In this document: positions 1 through 12,226 of the stretch, one piece after another
Position numbering within the stretch: position 1 is the stretch's first letter
How the letters are laid out: every line of letters starts with the position of its first letter
Assembly (NCBI RefSeq): GCF_000622225.1
Contig: NZ_JHWD01000002.1
Location: 124,001-188,000, forward strand
Direction: 5' to 3'
DNA length: 64,000 nucleotides
Source: Roseomonas mucosa ATCC BAA-692
Lineage (GTDB): Bacteria; Pseudomonadota; Alphaproteobacteria; Acetobacterales; Acetobacteraceae
Notes under the pieces: generated by a model
What the model was told of the DNA's origin: nothing
What the model saw: the letters and a program-made list of their open reading frames with translations, nothing else
Database searches by the model: none
Program-made: the position numbers and the translations under genes

Positions 1-443
1 GCCTCGTAGGCCTCGTCGATCGCCGCCTGCAGGATGACGGCCTCGTTGTAGTACTCGCCGCGGATGTAGATATAGGCCGCATGCGCACCCATCGCGAAGC
101 CCGCGAGCAGGCTGCCCTCGATCAGCGTCTGCGGGTCGTTTCGGACGATGTCGCGGTCCTTGCAGGTGCCCGGCTCGGACTCGTCGCAGTTCACCATGAG
201 ATAGGAGGGACGCCCATCCGGCGAGGACTTGGGCATGAAGCTCCACTTCATGCCGGTCGGGAAGCCCGCGCCGCCACGGCCGCGCAGGCCGGACTGCTTC
301 ATCTCCTCGATGATCCAATCCCGCCCCTTGGCGATGATGCCTGCCGTGCCGTCCCAGTTGCCGCGGCGCTGCGCTTCCTTGAGCTGCCAGGAATGCAGCC
401 CATAGAGGTTGGTGAAGATGCGGTCCTTGTCGCTCAGCGCCAT
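1..443 (-). CDS. nuoF: NADH-quinone oxidoreductase subunit F, N-terminal part (runs off the left edge)
   Basis: This is the 51-kDa subunit of complex I, which oxidises NADH with FMN and passes electrons to the iron-sulfur chain on the cytoplasmic arm. About 147 residues are visible, starting [15 protein letters not shown]. The glycine-rich [13 protein letters not shown] motif of the FMN/NADH site lies near residues 53-65, followed by the conserved [14 protein letters not shown]. The C-terminal half with the cluster N3 cysteines is outside the window. ATG at 443 has GGAGTGA just upstream, which also contains the nuoE stop, so translation is probably coupled. It is the last visible gene of the nuoABCDEF run; nuoG and later genes should follow to the left. 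Confidence 0.97.
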   Translation of the reverse strand, partial: MALSDKDRIFTNLYGLHSWQLKEAQRRGNWDGTAGIIAKGRDWIIEEMKQSGLRGRGGAGFPTGMKWSFMPKSSPDGRPSYLMVNCDESEPGTCKDRDIVRNDPQTLIEGSLLAGFAMGAHAAYIYIRGEYYNEAVILQAAIDEAYE

Positions 444-447
444 GGTC

Positions 448-1140
448 TCACTCCTTCACCGGAAAGTCACGGCCATCGGCATCCACCATCGGGATGTCGA
501 GCAGGGTCTCCGCCCCGCCCACCGGCGCGCTGCACACGCGCCCGATGACGCTGCCCGCCGGCGGCCGCTCGCCGCGCTTCAGGGACTCGATGAGCTTCAC
601 GGTGCTCTCGTAGTCCAGGTCCTCGTAGTAGTCGTCGTCCACCTGCAGCACCGGCGCGTTGACGCAGCCGCCCAGGCATTCCACCTCGGTCAGGGTGAAG
701 AGCCCGTCGGTGCTGGTGTCGCCATAGCCCTTCAGGTGCCCCGCATCCTTGCAGGCGCGCAGCACATCATCGGAACCGCGCAGCCAGCAGGGCGTCGTGC
801 CGCAAACCTGCAGGTGGTAGCGCCCGATCGGCTTGGTGTTGAACATGGTATAGAAGTTGGCGACCTCATAGACGCGGATCGGGGCCATGCCGAGCCGCCG
901 GGCTGTCTGGTCCATCGCCACGCGCGGCACCCAGGCACTGCCGGTCTGCCGCCCCATCTGCCGCTGCACGACATAGAGCAGCGGGATGATGGCGCTGGCT
1001 TCCTTCCCCGCCGGATAGCGCTTCAGGATCTTCTCGATCTGCGCCTCGCTCTCCGCATCGAAGGCGAAGGAGGCAGGCTCGTGATGCGCCTCGGCCTTGC
1101 CGTCAGCATGGGTCGGACCCTCGTGCGCGTGGTCGCTCAC
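448..1140 (-). CDS. nuoE: NADH-quinone oxidoreductase subunit E
   Basis: This is the 24-kDa subunit of complex I, which carries the [2Fe-2S] cluster N1a and pairs with NuoF. The cluster ligands are visible as CGTTPC (C-x4-C) and ECLGGC (C-x3-C) in a thioredoxin-like domain. The protein is 230 residues. The start is GTG at 1140, whose GTGA overlaps the nuoD stop; this gives [20 protein letters not shown] as the N-terminus. That histidine-rich segment precedes the conserved domain, which begins near residue 25. An open frame continues upstream inside nuoD, but its sequence is not NuoE-like. Confidence 0.96.
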   Translation of the reverse strand: MSDHAHEGPTHADGKAEAHHEPASFAFDAESEAQIEKILKRYPAGKEASAIIPLLYVVQRQMGRQTGSAWVPRVAMDQTARRLGMAPIRVYEVANFYTMFNTKPIGRYHLQVCGTTPCWLRGSDDVLRACKDAGHLKGYGDTSTDGLFTLTEVECLGGCVNAPVLQVDDDYYEDLDYESTVKLIESLKRGERPPAGSVIGRVCSAPVGGAETLLDIPMVDADGRDFPVKE

Positions 1141-2378
1141 CGGTCGATCTCTCCGAACACGACATCGATGCTGCCGATGATCGCCACGGCGTCGGCCAGC
1201 ATGTGTCCCTTGGACATGAGCTCCGTCGCCTGCAGGTGGGCATAGCCCGGCGAGCGGATCTTGCAGCGGTACGGCTTGTTGGTGCCGTCGGCGACCAGAT
1301 AGACCGCGAACTCGCCCTTCGGCGCCTCGACGGCGGTGTAGGTCGCGCCCTCCGGCACGTGATAGCCCTCGGTGTAGAGCTTGAAGTGGTGGATCAGCGC
1401 CTCCATCGAGCGCTTCATCTCCGACCGCTTCGGCGGCGCGATCTTGTTGTCCTGCACCTTGATCGGCCCCGGCTTCATCTGCGCCAGGCACTGCTTGATG
1501 ATCTTCACGCTCTCCCGCATCTCGGCGATGCGGACGAGGTAGCGGTCGTAGCAGTCGCCGTTGCGCCCGACCGGGATGTCGAAGTCCATCCGGTCATAGA
1601 CGTCGTAGGGCTGCTGCTTGCGCAGGTCCCAGGCGCAGCCCGAGGCGCGCAGGCAGGGCCCGGTAAAGCCCCAGGCCATCGCATCCTCCGGCGAAACGAT
1701 GCCGATGTCGACGGTGCGCTGCTTGATGATGCGGTTGCCCGTCACCAGCGTGTCCAGTTCATCGATGAACTTCGGCAGCCCGTCGGCCCAGGCGGCGATC
1801 CGCTCCTCCAGCCCGGCCGGCAGGTCCTTCGCCACGCCGCCCGCGCGGAAGTAGTTCGCGTGATAGTGGCTGCCGCTCACCGCCTCGTAGAACTCCAGCC
1901 CGCGGTCGCGCTGCTCGAAGCCCCAGAGCGGCGGTGTCGTGGCGCCGAGGTCCAGCGCGAAGGTGGTGACGTTCAGCAGGTGGTTCAGCAGCCGCGTGAC
2001 CTCGCTGAACAGCACGCGGATGTACTGCGCCCGCTCCGGTGCCTCGATGCCCAGCAGCCGCTCCGTCGCCAGCGCGAAGGCGTGCTCCATGCACATCGGG
2101 CTCACATAATCGAGCCGGTCGAAGTACGGGTTTGCCTGGACGTAGGTCTTGTACTCGATCAGCTTCTCGGTGCCGCGGTGCAGCAGGCCGATATGCGGGT
2201 CGGCCCGCTCGACCTGCTCGCCCTTCATCTCCAGGATGAGGCGCAGCACGCCGTGAGCGGCGGGATGCTGCGGGCCGAAATTGATGGTGTGGCTGTCCAC
2301 CTCGATGGTGGTGCGGCCATTGCCCTGGTCGGCATCGCCCTCGACGGGGCCGACATCTCCGGTGAGGAGGTGACTCAC
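1137..2378 (-). CDS. nuoD: NADH-quinone oxidoreductase subunit D
   Basis: This is the 49-kDa subunit of complex I, related to the large subunit of NiFe hydrogenases; with NuoB it forms the quinone-reduction site next to cluster N2. It has 413 residues. The quinone-site motif GPQHPAAHG is near residues 34-42, and the family C-terminus VVFGEIDR is intact. The GTG start at 2378 is preceded by a strong AGAAGGAGG and overlaps the nuoC stop as GTGA. The stop overlaps the nuoE start in the same way, so nuoC-nuoD-nuoE are translationally coupled. NuoC and NuoD are separate here, as in most alphaproteobacteria, not fused as in enterobacteria. Confidence 0.97.
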   Translation of the reverse strand: MSHLLTGDVGPVEGDADQGNGRTTIEVDSHTINFGPQHPAAHGVLRLILEMKGEQVERADPHIGLLHRGTEKLIEYKTYVQANPYFDRLDYVSPMCMEHAFALATERLLGIEAPERAQYIRVLFSEVTRLLNHLLNVTTFALDLGATTPPLWGFEQRDRGLEFYEAVSGSHYHANYFRAGGVAKDLPAGLEERIAAWADGLPKFIDELDTLVTGNRIIKQRTVDIGIVSPEDAMAWGFTGPCLRASGCAWDLRKQQPYDVYDRMDFDIPVGRNGDCYDRYLVRIAEMRESVKIIKQCLAQMKPGPIKVQDNKIAPPKRSEMKRSMEALIHHFKLYTEGYHVPEGATYTAVEAPKGEFAVYLVADGTNKPYRCKIRSPGYAHLQATELMSKGHMLADAVAIIGSIDVVFGEIDR

Positions 2379-3082
2379 TTCTGCGCCTCCTTCTGCTCGC
2401 CAGACGGCCCTTCCTCGGGCGGCGGCAGGCGGTTCAGATGCACCTTCTCGTCACCGGGCAGCGTGGTCATGCCCTCCCAGGGAGAAAGGAAGTCGAACCG
2501 GCGGAATTCCTGGGTCAGCTTCACCGGCTCGTAGACCACCTCGCGCCGCTCGGAGTCGTAACGGACCTCGACATGGCCGGTCAGTGGGAAGTCCTTGCGC
2601 AGCGGGTGCCCTTCGAAACCGTAATCCGTGAGTAGGCGACGCAGGTCCGTCTGTCCGGCAAAGAGGATGCCGTACATGTCCCAGGCCTCCCGCTCGAACC
2701 AGGTCGCCGTCGGCCAGATCGCCGACACGCTCGCCACCGGCGTGTTTTCGTCCGTGCCGGTGATCACGCGGACGCGCTGGTTGTGCCGCAGGCTCAGCAG
2801 GTTCCAGACCACCTCGAAGCGCTCGGCCCGGTCGGGCCAGTCCACGCCGCAGATGTCCATGCACTGCTCGAAGGAGAAGCGCGGATCGTCGCGCAGCATC
2901 AGCATCACCGGCAGCACCGCCTCGCGGCGCAGCCGCACCACCAGCTCGCCCGGTGCGGTCTCGGCCCGTCGCGTCACCCGCGCGTCAAGCACGGCACCCT
3001 GGGGCGCCGCCGCGGTGATCGCCTGGCCGAGCGCCGCCAGCGGCGACAGCGGCGTGGTGGGAGTGGAGTCGGTATCAGCCAC
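2375..3082 (-). CDS. nuoC: NADH-quinone oxidoreductase subunit C
   Basis: This is the 30-kDa peripheral subunit of complex I, which holds NuoD and NuoB together and has no cofactor. Typical stretches are visible: [12 protein letters not shown], then [16 protein letters not shown] and [16 protein letters not shown] place the start at GTG 3082 ([12 protein letters not shown]), overlapping the end of nuoB by 8 bases and giving 235 residues. A longer open frame from 3250 exists, but its first 56 residues are only nuoB read in another frame. The C-terminus ends in a charged tail and its stop overlaps the nuoD start. Confidence 0.95.
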   Translation of the reverse strand: MADTDSTPTTPLSPLAALGQAITAAAPQGAVLDARVTRRAETAPGELVVRLRREAVLPVMLMLRDDPRFSFEQCMDICGVDWPDRAERFEVVWNLLSLRHNQRVRVITGTDENTPVASVSAIWPTATWFEREAWDMYGILFAGQTDLRRLLTDYGFEGHPLRKDFPLTGHVEVRYDSERREVVYEPVKLTQEFRRFDFLSPWEGMTTLPGDEKVHLNRLPPPEEGPSGEQKEAQK

Positions 3083-3626
3083 GAAGGATGGTCCCCGTCC
3101 GCCGGATCTTCTTCTGGAGCTGCAACACGCCATAGACCAGCGCCTCGGCCGTCGGCGGGCAGCCGGGCACGTAGATATCGACCGGCACGATGCGGTCGCA
3201 GCCGCGTACCACGCTGTAGGAATAATGGTAGTACCCGCCACCATTGGCACAGGACCCCATGGAGATCACCCAGCGCGGCTCCGACATCTGGTCGTAGACC
3301 TTGCGCAGGGCCGGGGCCATCTTGTTGGTCAGCGTGCCGGCCACGATCATCACGTCGGACTGGCGCGGCGAGCCGCGCGGGATGGTGCCGAAGCGGTCGA
3401 GGTCGTAGCGCGCCATGTAGGCATGGATCATCGGCACAGCGCAGCAGGCGAGGCCGAAGGTCATCGGCCAGAGGCTGCCGGTGCGGGCCCAGTTCACCAC
3501 CTTGTCCAGGTTGGCGATCACGAAGCCCTTCTCCTGGATCTCCCCGGTCACGCCATGGATCACCGCATCCTGTCCCGGGCCGGGCGGAAGCGCGTCCTTG
3601 TTCCAGGCAACGGCTTGATCAGACAT
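3075..3626 (-). CDS. nuoB: NADH-quinone oxidoreductase subunit B
   Basis: This subunit carries cluster N2, the last iron-sulfur cluster before quinone. It has 183 residues. Cluster ligands are visible as the tandem C61-C62 in GLACCAVPM, the cysteine in [11 protein letters not shown] and the one in YVPGCPP. The ATG at 3626 has GGGAG six bases upstream. The residue three after the second cysteine is proline (P65), where family members I know have glutamate (CCAVEMM); the codon reads CCG on the minus strand. Everything else looks intact, including [17 protein letters not shown]. The gene lies 116 bp after nuoA. Confidence 0.97.
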   Translation of the reverse strand: MSDQAVAWNKDALPPGPGQDAVIHGVTGEIQEKGFVIANLDKVVNWARTGSLWPMTFGLACCAVPMIHAYMARYDLDRFGTIPRGSPRQSDVMIVAGTLTNKMAPALRKVYDQMSEPRWVISMGSCANGGGYYHYSYSVVRGCDRIVPVDIYVPGCPPTAEALVYGVLQLQKKIRRTGTILRG

Positions 3627-3680
3627 TCAACTCTCCCACCCGCCGGTCACTCAGCACGGTCACGCAACACATTCCTTCCA

Positions 3681-3701
3681 GGGGCCCCACCGCGGGGCCC
3701 C
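3681..3701 (-). other. Perfect hairpin in the nuoA-nuoB gap
   Basis: Two copies of GGGGCCCC (3681-3688 and 3694-3701) are separated by five bases, so the transcript can form an 8-bp GC hairpin. It sits in the only sizeable gap inside the nuo run. No T tract follows, so it is more likely a transcript-stability or processing element than a terminator; this is inference. Confidence 0.5.
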
Positions 3702-3742
3702 GCACCGGCAAGGCGGCTCCTGCCCTGCCTCGCCGGCCGCCC

Positions 3743-4111
3743 TCACTCCCAGTCCAGCGCGCCCTTCCGCCACTCGTAGACGAAGCCCACCGTCAGCACG
3801 GTCAGGAAGCCCATCATGGAGAGGAAGCCCACCCAGCCGAGGGTGCCCAGCGAGATCGCCCAGGGGAACAGGAAGGCCACTTCGAGGTCGAAAATGATGA
3901 AGAGGATGGCCACGAGGTAGAAACGCACGTCGAAACGGTGCCGCGTGTCCTCGAAGGGTTCGAAGCCGCACTCATAGGTCGAGAGCTTCTCCGGATCCGG
4001 CTTCTGGTGCCCGGCCAGGAACGAGCCGCCCACCATGGCGATGGAGATCACCACCGCGATGGCCAGGAAGACGAGGATCGGGAAGTACTCGGCGAGGAGC
4101 GGCTGCGTCAT
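3743..4111 (-). CDS. nuoA: NADH-quinone oxidoreductase subunit A
   Basis: This is a small membrane subunit of complex I at the junction of the membrane and peripheral arms. It has 122 residues and three predicted membrane helices (about residues 9-30, 62-84 and 90-112). The conserved loop [12 protein letters not shown], near residues 44-55, contains the accessible cysteine typical of NuoA/ND3. The start is the ATG at 4111 ([10 protein letters not shown]); the reading frame is open further upstream to 4234, but that part does not resemble NuoA. It is the first gene of the nuo run. The region 4112-4257 upstream should hold the operon promoter, but I see no clear consensus boxes there. Confidence 0.95.
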   Translation of the reverse strand: MTQPLLAEYFPILVFLAIAVVISIAMVGGSFLAGHQKPDPEKLSTYECGFEPFEDTRHRFDVRFYLVAILFIIFDLEVAFLFPWAISLGTLGWVGFLSMMGFLTVLTVGFVYEWRKGALDWE

Positions 4112-4257
4112 CGTTTCGTTATCCAATGCAAACAGCGCCACGAGGGCGTGTGCGATGCAGCGCGAACATACTGCGACCCGCAGCCCACTGCCATAGCGCG
4201 CGGGCAGCAATACCGCCATGTGACCCAAAGACAAGGGGTCAGGACGACACGGCTGGT

Positions 4258-4289
4258 CGATAATAAATCCGGACGAATTCAGTCCGGAT
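4258..4289 (-). terminator. Rho-independent terminator after the tRNA-Asp genes
   Basis: On the minus strand an 8-bp perfect stem (ATCCGGAC and GTCCGGAT at 4267-4289, seven-base loop) is followed directly by TTTATTAT. This is a standard intrinsic terminator. It lies 68 bp beyond the downstream tRNA-Asp gene and before nuoA, so the tRNA transcript and the nuo operon appear to be separate units. Confidence 0.8.
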
Positions 4290-4356
4290 ACATGAGGCGT
4301 TCTTGCCAGAAAAAGAGCGCCGGAACCGCATATCGAAGACGGGGGAATGTGACGAA

Positions 4357-4433
<77 letters not shown>

Positions 4434-4502
4434 GCAATGCATGGGCAAAGGCCGGCAACAATCCGCCGGACTTGCCAAGCCCAGGAACGACGATGCATCG
4501 GG

Positions 4503-4579
<77 letters not shown>

Positions 4580-4869
4580 ACACGATGCATGCCCCTGCCG
4601 CCCTGGGGCGGGAAGAGCGCCGCACCCTCCGGTGCGGCTCGTGGGGCGGGGTTTATGGGGTGACGAGGAAGGTGTCAAGCAGGCCACCGAAGCATCCTTG
4701 CCACCCTCTCCCGCCCCTTCCGGCAGCCGCTACCCTGCCCCGGACTTTCCGCCGGACGGGCTCGAATCGTGGCCCGCCGTTCCTGGCGAGCGGCCGGTGC
4801 GGGGCGGCCCAGGGAAAAAGCCCGGACAAGACGGGGAAGGCTATGATGGCCCGCGGACGGGCGGCGGAA

Positions 4870-4941
4870 TGGGCGCTGAGGGATTCGAACCCCCGGCATC
4901 CTCGGTGTAAACGAGGCGCTCTACCGCTGAGCTAAGCGCCC
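4870..4941 (-). tRNA. tRNA-Val (TAC)
   Basis: The minus strand gives GGGCGCTTAGCTCAGCGGTA at the 5' end and pairs with AGCGCCC at the 3' end. The anticodon stem CCTCG/CGAGG encloses TTTACAC, so the anticodon is TAC (valine). The discriminator base is A and, unlike the two tRNA-Asp genes, no CCA is encoded. Between this gene and tRNA-Asp (4580-4869) I see no gene. Confidence 0.96.
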
Positions 4942-5039
4942 ACGAAACCCGGCCACAGTGCCCATGGCAGCATGGGTCGGGCCGGCGGAAGATAGGGCGG
5001 AAGCAGGACCCATGTCACCGCTCCCGCCAGTTTTCGCAA

Positions 5040-5315
5040 TCAGGAGTTCAGGGCATCCTTGAGCCCCTTGCCGGGCTTGAAGCGCACGGAGGTGGAGGCC
5101 TCGATCTTGATCTCCTCGCCGGTGCGCGGGTTCCGCCCGGTGCCAGCCTTGCGGGTGGAGATGGAGAAGGTCCCGAACCCGACCAGTCGAACCTCCTGGT
5201 TCTCCTTGAGGGACGCTTCGATCGCCTTGAACATCGCGTCCACCACCTCGGTGGCCTTGGCCCGGGTCAGTTCGCCCGTCTCGGCCACCACGGCCACGAG
5301 ATCCTGCTTGTTCAC
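5040..5315 (-). CDS. hupB: DNA-binding protein HU
   Basis: This is a small histone-like protein that bends DNA and compacts the nucleoid as a dimer. It has 91 residues. The signature GFGTFSISTRKAGTGRNPRT (about residues 47-66) covers the flexible DNA-binding arms with the conserved RNP. I choose the GTG at 5315 (VNKQDLVAVV), which has GGAGGG nine bases upstream and matches the usual MNKQDL N-terminus; the open frame continues ten residues further without family similarity. It lies downstream of lon on the same strand, the usual lon-hupB neighbourhood. Confidence 0.96.
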   Translation of the reverse strand: MNKQDLVAVVAETGELTRAKATEVVDAMFKAIEASLKENQEVRLVGFGTFSISTRKAGTGRNPRTGEEIKIEASTSVRFKPGKGLKDALNS

Positions 5316-5402
5316 CTGCGATATCCCTCCGGTGATCACCAACAAAACGGGGGAAGCCCCGAGCGGAACTTCCCCCTCCTGGCCGGGACACTAGGCAGCG
5401 CG

Positions 5403-5428
5403 GTTTCGGGCCGTCAACGGCCCGAAAC
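5403..5428 (-). terminator. Perfect 11-bp hairpin between lon and hupB
   Basis: GTTTCGGGCCG (5403-5413) and CGGCCCGAAAC (5418-5428) form an 11-bp perfect stem with a four-base loop. It lies 115 bp after the lon stop and 88 bp before the hupB start. There is no U tract, so efficiency as an intrinsic terminator is uncertain, but the placement suggests it ends lon transcription. Confidence 0.5.
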
Positions 5429-5542
5429 TGCGCAGGAGCCGCGGTTCGCGCACTTCCCCGGGAGAAGCGGCAGGACGGCCACGATGGCCATCCCGCAACC
5501 CTGGAGTGCAAAAGCCGCGAGGCTCACGCGGCCTCGCATGGA

Positions 5543-7951
<2,409 letters not shown>

Positions 7952-8135
7952 GGGACCTCACTATGGACAGTCGGCCCGGGGCCGCCCACAGGAAGACCCG
8001 ACCTCGGACTTCCATCGAACGGCACGGCCCCGGCGCCACGGGGATGGGATGACAGATGGTGCGCCGCGCCCTTGCATACAACCGTGTAGGTCAGAACCCT
8101 CTCGGCAGTGCGGGCGGGCGCGGCTCCCATCGGCG

Positions 8136-9392
8136 TCAGGCGGAGGTCTGTTCCGCCGGACGCTCGCCATAGATGAACAATGGCGTGGCCCGTCCCTCGG
8201 CCACCTCCTTGTTCACCACGACCTCCTCGACCTGATCCAGGCCGGGCAGCTCGAACATGGTGCCGAGCAGGATGCTCTCCATGATCGAACGCAGCCCGCG
8301 GGCACCCGTCTTGCGCTGGATCGCCCTCGTCGCCACCGAACGCAGCGCGTCCTCGGTGAAGGTCAGCTTGGTGGCCTCCATCTCGAACAGGCGCTGGTAC
8401 TGCTTCAGCAGGGCATTCTTGGGCTTGGTCAGGATCTCGATGAGGGCCTTCTCGTCCAGATCCTCCAGCGTCGCGACCACCGGCAGGCGGCCGATGAACT
8501 CGGGGATCAGGCCGAACTTCAGCAGATCCTCGGGTTCCACCTCGCGCAGGATGGCGCCCTGGCGGCGCTCGTCCGGGCCCCGGACCTCGGCGCCGAAGCC
8601 TATGCCCGACCCCTTGCCCTTGGCGGCGATGATCCGGTCGAGGCCGGCGAAGGCGCCGCCCACGATGAAGAGGATGTTGGAAGTATCGACCTGCAGGAAT
8701 TCCTGCTGCGGGTGCTTCCGGCCGCCCTGGGGCGGGACGGAGGCGACCGTGCCCTCCATGATCTTCAGCAGCGCCTGCTGGACGCCCTCACCGCTCACGT
8801 CGCGCGTGATCGAAGGGTTGTCCGACTTGCGGCTGATCTTGTCGACCTCGTCGATATAGACGATGCCGCGCTGCGCCCGCTCGACATTGTAGTCGGCCGA
8901 CTGCAGCAGCTTCAGGATGATGTTCTCGACATCCTCGCCGACATAGCCCGCCTCGGTCAGGGTCGTGGCATCGGCCATGGTGAAGGGCACGTCGAGGATG
9001 CGGGCCAGCGTCTGGGCGAGCAGCGTCTTGCCCGAGCCGGTCGGCCCGATCAGCATGATGTTGCTCTTGGCGATCTCGACGTCGCCGGACTTCCCGCCCG
9101 CGGCCAGCCGCTTGTAATGATTATGGACCGCCACCGAGAGCACCTTCTTGGCGTGCTCCTGGCCGATCACGTAATCGTCGAGAACCTTGCAGATCTCCTT
9201 CGGGGTCGGCACCCCGTCGCGAGACTTCACGAGGTGCGTCTTATGCTCCTCGCGAATGATATCCATGCACAGCTCGACGCATTCATCGCAGATGAACACG
9301 GTCGGACCGGCGATGAGCTTGCGCACCTCATGCTGCGACTTGCCGCAGAAGGAGCAGTACAGTGTATTCTTCGAGTCGCCGGACTTGCTCAT
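8136..9392 (-). CDS. clpX: ATP-dependent Clp protease ATP-binding subunit ClpX
   Basis: This is the AAA+ unfoldase that feeds substrates into ClpP. It has 418 residues. The N-terminal zinc-binding domain is visible as CSFCGKSQ and CDECVELC (residues 13-42). Walker A is GPTGSGKT near residue 115 and Walker B is VYIDEVDKI. The ClpP-docking loop IGF is present in [10 protein letters not shown]. It follows clpP by 168 bp on the same strand, the standard clpP-clpX order. Confidence 0.98.
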   Translation of the reverse strand: MSKSGDSKNTLYCSFCGKSQHEVRKLIAGPTVFICDECVELCMDIIREEHKTHLVKSRDGVPTPKEICKVLDDYVIGQEHAKKVLSVAVHNHYKRLAAGGKSGDVEIAKSNIMLIGPTGSGKTLLAQTLARILDVPFTMADATTLTEAGYVGEDVENIILKLLQSADYNVERAQRGIVYIDEVDKISRKSDNPSITRDVSGEGVQQALLKIMEGTVASVPPQGGRKHPQQEFLQVDTSNILFIVGGAFAGLDRIIAAKGKGSGIGFGAEVRGPDERRQGAILREVEPEDLLKFGLIPEFIGRLPVVATLEDLDEKALIEILTKPKNALLKQYQRLFEMEATKLTFTEDALRSVATRAIQRKTGARGLRSIMESILLGTMFELPGLDQVEEVVVNKEVAEGRATPLFIYGERPAEQTSA

Positions 9393-9560
9393 GCTCGCTC
9401 CTGACCCCGGTTACGGTCCCCGGGGCGCGAGGCACCGGGGGTTCGCCCGAAGGGCAAAGGGTAGTCTAGACACCGTATGACAAATGGGGGAAGCCTCGGG
9501 CGCCGGCGAGCCCCCAAAGAACACATCTCCGGGTTGCCCGCCGGGCATCTCTTGCGCGGC

Positions 9561-10217
9561 TCAGACGGGCTTGGGCGCGGCACCGTCGGGCGTCGCGCTG
9601 ACGGGGCGCTGCTCCACCACCTGGTCGATCAGCCCGAAATCCCGGGCCTCCTCGGCCGACATGTAGGTGTCGCGCTCCAGCTTCGCCTCGATCGCCTCGA
9701 CCGGCTGGCCCGTATGCTTCACATAGATCTCATTGAGCCGCTTGCGCAGGCTCAGGATCTCGCGTGCCTGGATCTCGATGTCGGTCGCCTGGCCCTGGGC
9801 GCCACCAGAGGGCTGGTGCACCATGATCCGCCCGTTCGGCAGGGAGAAGCGCTTGCCCTTCTCGCCGGCGGTCAGCAGCAGGGAGCCCATGGAGGCGGCC
9901 ATGCCCATGCAGACCGTGCTCACCGGGGCGCGGACATACTGCATCGTGTCGTAGATCGCGAGGCCCGCCGACACCACGCCGCCCGGGGAGTTGATGTAGA
10001 ACGAGATCTCCTTGTTCGGGTTCTCGCTCTCCAGGAACAGGAGCTGGGCGCAGATCAGTGAGGCCATGCCGTCATAGACCTGCCCCGTCATGAAGATGAT
10101 CCGCTCCTTCAGCAGGCGCGAATAGATGTCAAAGGAACGCTCCCCGCGAGCGGTCTGCTCGATGACCATGGGAACGAGCGTATTGTTATAGATTTCAACC
10201 GGATCGCGGTCACGCAT
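9561..10217 (-). CDS. clpP: ATP-dependent Clp protease proteolytic subunit ClpP
   Basis: This is the serine protease core that forms the tetradecameric degradation chamber with ClpX or ClpA. The catalytic serine is in GMAASMGS near residue 104 and the histidine in MVHQPSGG near residue 130. I choose ATG 10217 ([12 protein letters not shown]), which has AAAGGAAG immediately upstream, giving 218 residues. A GTG six codons earlier lacks a ribosome site. A short unstructured tail ([14 protein letters not shown]) ends the protein. Confidence 0.97.
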   Translation of the reverse strand: MRDRDPVEIYNNTLVPMVIEQTARGERSFDIYSRLLKERIIFMTGQVYDGMASLICAQLLFLESENPNKEISFYINSPGGVVSAGLAIYDTMQYVRAPVSTVCMGMAASMGSLLLTAGEKGKRFSLPNGRIMVHQPSGGAQGQATDIEIQAREILSLRKRLNEIYVKHTGQPVEAIEAKLERDTYMSAEEARDFGLIDQVVEQRPVSATPDGAAPKPV

Positions 10218-10564
10218 GTCACTTCCTTTCGCCACCGGGCCCAGAACCGATGCTGGTGGCGGAAGGGCGCGGAGGCAACTACCTCCCTGGCCCGTCCGGT
10301 CCCCAGTTCCGGCCCTCCCCCGGGAATGGACCCGGCAAGGATTGACGAAACATGCGGCGAACCGGCCCGCCCCGGCACGTCGCGCGCCTCGGCGAAACCA
10401 AGATGGCCCGCCCCGCCCACCGATGGAAGGGGGCGGGAGACAGATCGATGACCGGGGCGCGTCGTCGCCCCGGCGCCGTCCTGGCGGGTGGGAAGCCGCC
10501 GGGACGGACCCGGCGGCAGGCGTGGCGTGGCCGGCGGCCGCGCCACAAGGTCAATGATGCCGGA
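10218..10564. other. tig-clpP intergenic region with two perfect GC hairpins
   Basis: This 347-bp gap has no gene. It contains two perfect inverted repeats: GCCGCCGGG/CCCGGCGGC (10495-10517, five-base loop), 48 bp after the tig stop, and CCGGGGCG/CGCCCCGG (10452-10473, six-base loop). No T tract follows either, so they are possible but unproven terminators for tig. The clpP promoter should lie in the remaining 230 bp; I could not find a convincing sigma-32 or sigma-70 match. Confidence 0.5.
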
Positions 10565-11944
10565 TCAGGCCGCGGCGGTGTCCTTGGCCTTCCCGTCCTC
10601 GGGGGCCTGCAGTTCCTCGGGCGTCACGCTACGCTCGTTGACCTTGGCCAGTTCCAGCATGAAGTCCACCACCTTCTCCTCGAAGAGCGGGGCGCGGATG
10701 CTGTCCAGGGCCTGCGGGTTGCGCTGGAAGTACTCCATCACCTGCTTCTCCTGGCCGGGATAGCGGCCGGCCTCGGCGCGCATGGCCCGCAGGATCTCCT
10801 CCTGCCCGACCTGCACGCCGTTGGTGCGGCCGATCTCGCTGACCAGCAGGCCCAGGCGGATGCGGCGCTCGGCGATCTTGCGGTACTCGGCCCGCAAGGT
10901 CTCCTCGTCCTTGCCCTTGTCCTCCTCGTCCAGGCGCCCTGCCTTCAGGTCGGCCTCGACGCGCTGCCAGATGCCCTCGAACTCGGCATCCACCAGGCCC
11001 TGCGGCACCGGGAAGTCGGCACGCTCGGCCAGGGCGTCCAGGAGCTGGCGCTTGACCTTCAGGCGGGAGGCCTGGTCGTACTGGCTCTGGATGATCTCCT
11101 TCATCTGGTTCCGGAGATCCTCGATGCCGCCCGGCACGCCGACCTTACTGGCGAACTCGTCGTCCAGCGCCGGCTTCACCGCCTTCTTCAGCGCCTTGGC
11201 CGTCATCTCGAAGACCGCGGGGCGGCCGGCGAGGTCAGGGGCGTGGTATTCCTCGGGGAAGGTCACGTCGACATGCCGGGTCTCGCCGACCTTGATGCCG
11301 ACCAGCCCGTCCGCGAAGCCCGGGATGAACCCCTCGCCGCCCAGTTCCACCGGCATGTCGCTGCCGCTGCCGCCCTGGAACTCCTCCAGCTCGCCCTCGG
11401 GATTGTCCTTCGGGCGGGCACGGCCTACGAAGTCCACGATCACCGTGTCGCCGGCCTCGGCCGGGCGGCCCTCGGTCACGTCCTCCAGCGAGGCGGCGCG
11501 GGCAGCCAGACCTTCCAGGGCCTTGGTCACCTCCTCCTCGGAAGGCTCGGCCTTCAGCCGCTCCACCTCGATCGAGGCGAATTCCGGCATCGGGATCTCC
11601 GGCAGGACCTCCATCTCGATATGGAAGGCGACGTCCTTGCCCTCGCCGATATCCTCGCTCTTCAGCTCCACCTTGGGCTGCTGCGCCGGCTTCAGCCCGC
11701 GCTCGGAGAGCAGGTCACGGGTCGCGGTCTGCACCGCCTCCTCCAGCACCTCCCCGTTGATGGCCGTGCCGTAGCGGTTCTTGACCACCGACATCGGCAC
11801 CTTGCCCGGGCGGAAGCCCGGCAGCCGGAGATCCCTGGCCACGGCCGCCAGGCGCTTGTTCCGCGCCGCGTCCACCTCGGCCGCCTGCACCACCACGTCA
11901 AAGGAGCGCTTCAGCCCCTCCGTCGCGACCTCGGTCACCTGCAT
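10565..11944 (-). CDS. tig: Trigger factor, ribosome-associated chaperone
   Basis: Trigger factor binds the ribosomal exit tunnel and assists folding of nascent chains; it also has peptidyl-prolyl isomerase activity. It has 459 residues. The ribosome-docking signature GFRPGKVP is near residues 43-50. The FKBP-like domain begins at GDTVIVDFVGR near residue 155. A charged, low-complexity tail (EELQAPEDGKAKDTAAA) ends it. The start is ATG 11944 (MQVTEVATEGLKRSF), matching the family N-terminus; the frame stays open upstream through the tRNA-Leu gene but that part is non-coding. It leads the tig-clpP-clpX-lon run. Confidence 0.97.
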   Translation of the reverse strand: MQVTEVATEGLKRSFDVVVQAAEVDAARNKRLAAVARDLRLPGFRPGKVPMSVVKNRYGTAINGEVLEEAVQTATRDLLSERGLKPAQQPKVELKSEDIGEGKDVAFHIEMEVLPEIPMPEFASIEVERLKAEPSEEEVTKALEGLAARAASLEDVTEGRPAEAGDTVIVDFVGRARPKDNPEGELEEFQGGSGSDMPVELGGEGFIPGFADGLVGIKVGETRHVDVTFPEEYHAPDLAGRPAVFEMTAKALKKAVKPALDDEFASKVGVPGGIEDLRNQMKEIIQSQYDQASRLKVKRQLLDALAERADFPVPQGLVDAEFEGIWQRVEADLKAGRLDEEDKGKDEETLRAEYRKIAERRIRLGLLVSEIGRTNGVQVGQEEILRAMRAEAGRYPGQEKQVMEYFQRNPQALDSIRAPLFEEKVVDFMLELAKVNERSVTPEELQAPEDGKAKDTAAA

Positions 11945-12002
11945 GTCGTTCGGTCCCAGTTCCAAAATCTCAGTGCGGCACTGCCCGCGGCGGGGCGGTG
12001 GC

Positions 12003-12087
12003 TGGTGCGGGCGGAGGGACTTGAACCCCCACGACTTGCGCCACTGGAACCTAAATCCAGCGTGTCTACCAATTCCACCACGCCCGC
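12003..12087 (-). tRNA. tRNA-Leu (TAG)
   Basis: The minus strand gives an 85-nt class II tRNA starting GCGGGCGTGGTGGAATTGGT with a long variable arm. The anticodon stem CTGGA/TCCAG encloses TTTAGGT, so the anticodon is TAG (leucine, CUN codons). Acceptor arms GCGGGCG and CGCCCGC pair perfectly and the 3' CCA is encoded. It sits just upstream of tig. Confidence 0.97.
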
Positions 12088-12226
12088 CTGCGCCGTGCCG
12101 TCGAAGCGCCGGCGTGTAACCCATAGGGCGGGCATTTCCAAGCCGGCAGCCGGGCTTTCGCGCCGCTTCCGCCTCGAATCCGCCCTTCCCCGCACCGGAT
12201 GGCGCCCTTGGCGGCCCCCGGCCGCG

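Noticed and set aside
2375-3250. Longer nuoC starting at 3250.
   Set aside because: The added 56 residues are nuoB in another frame and show no NuoC similarity.
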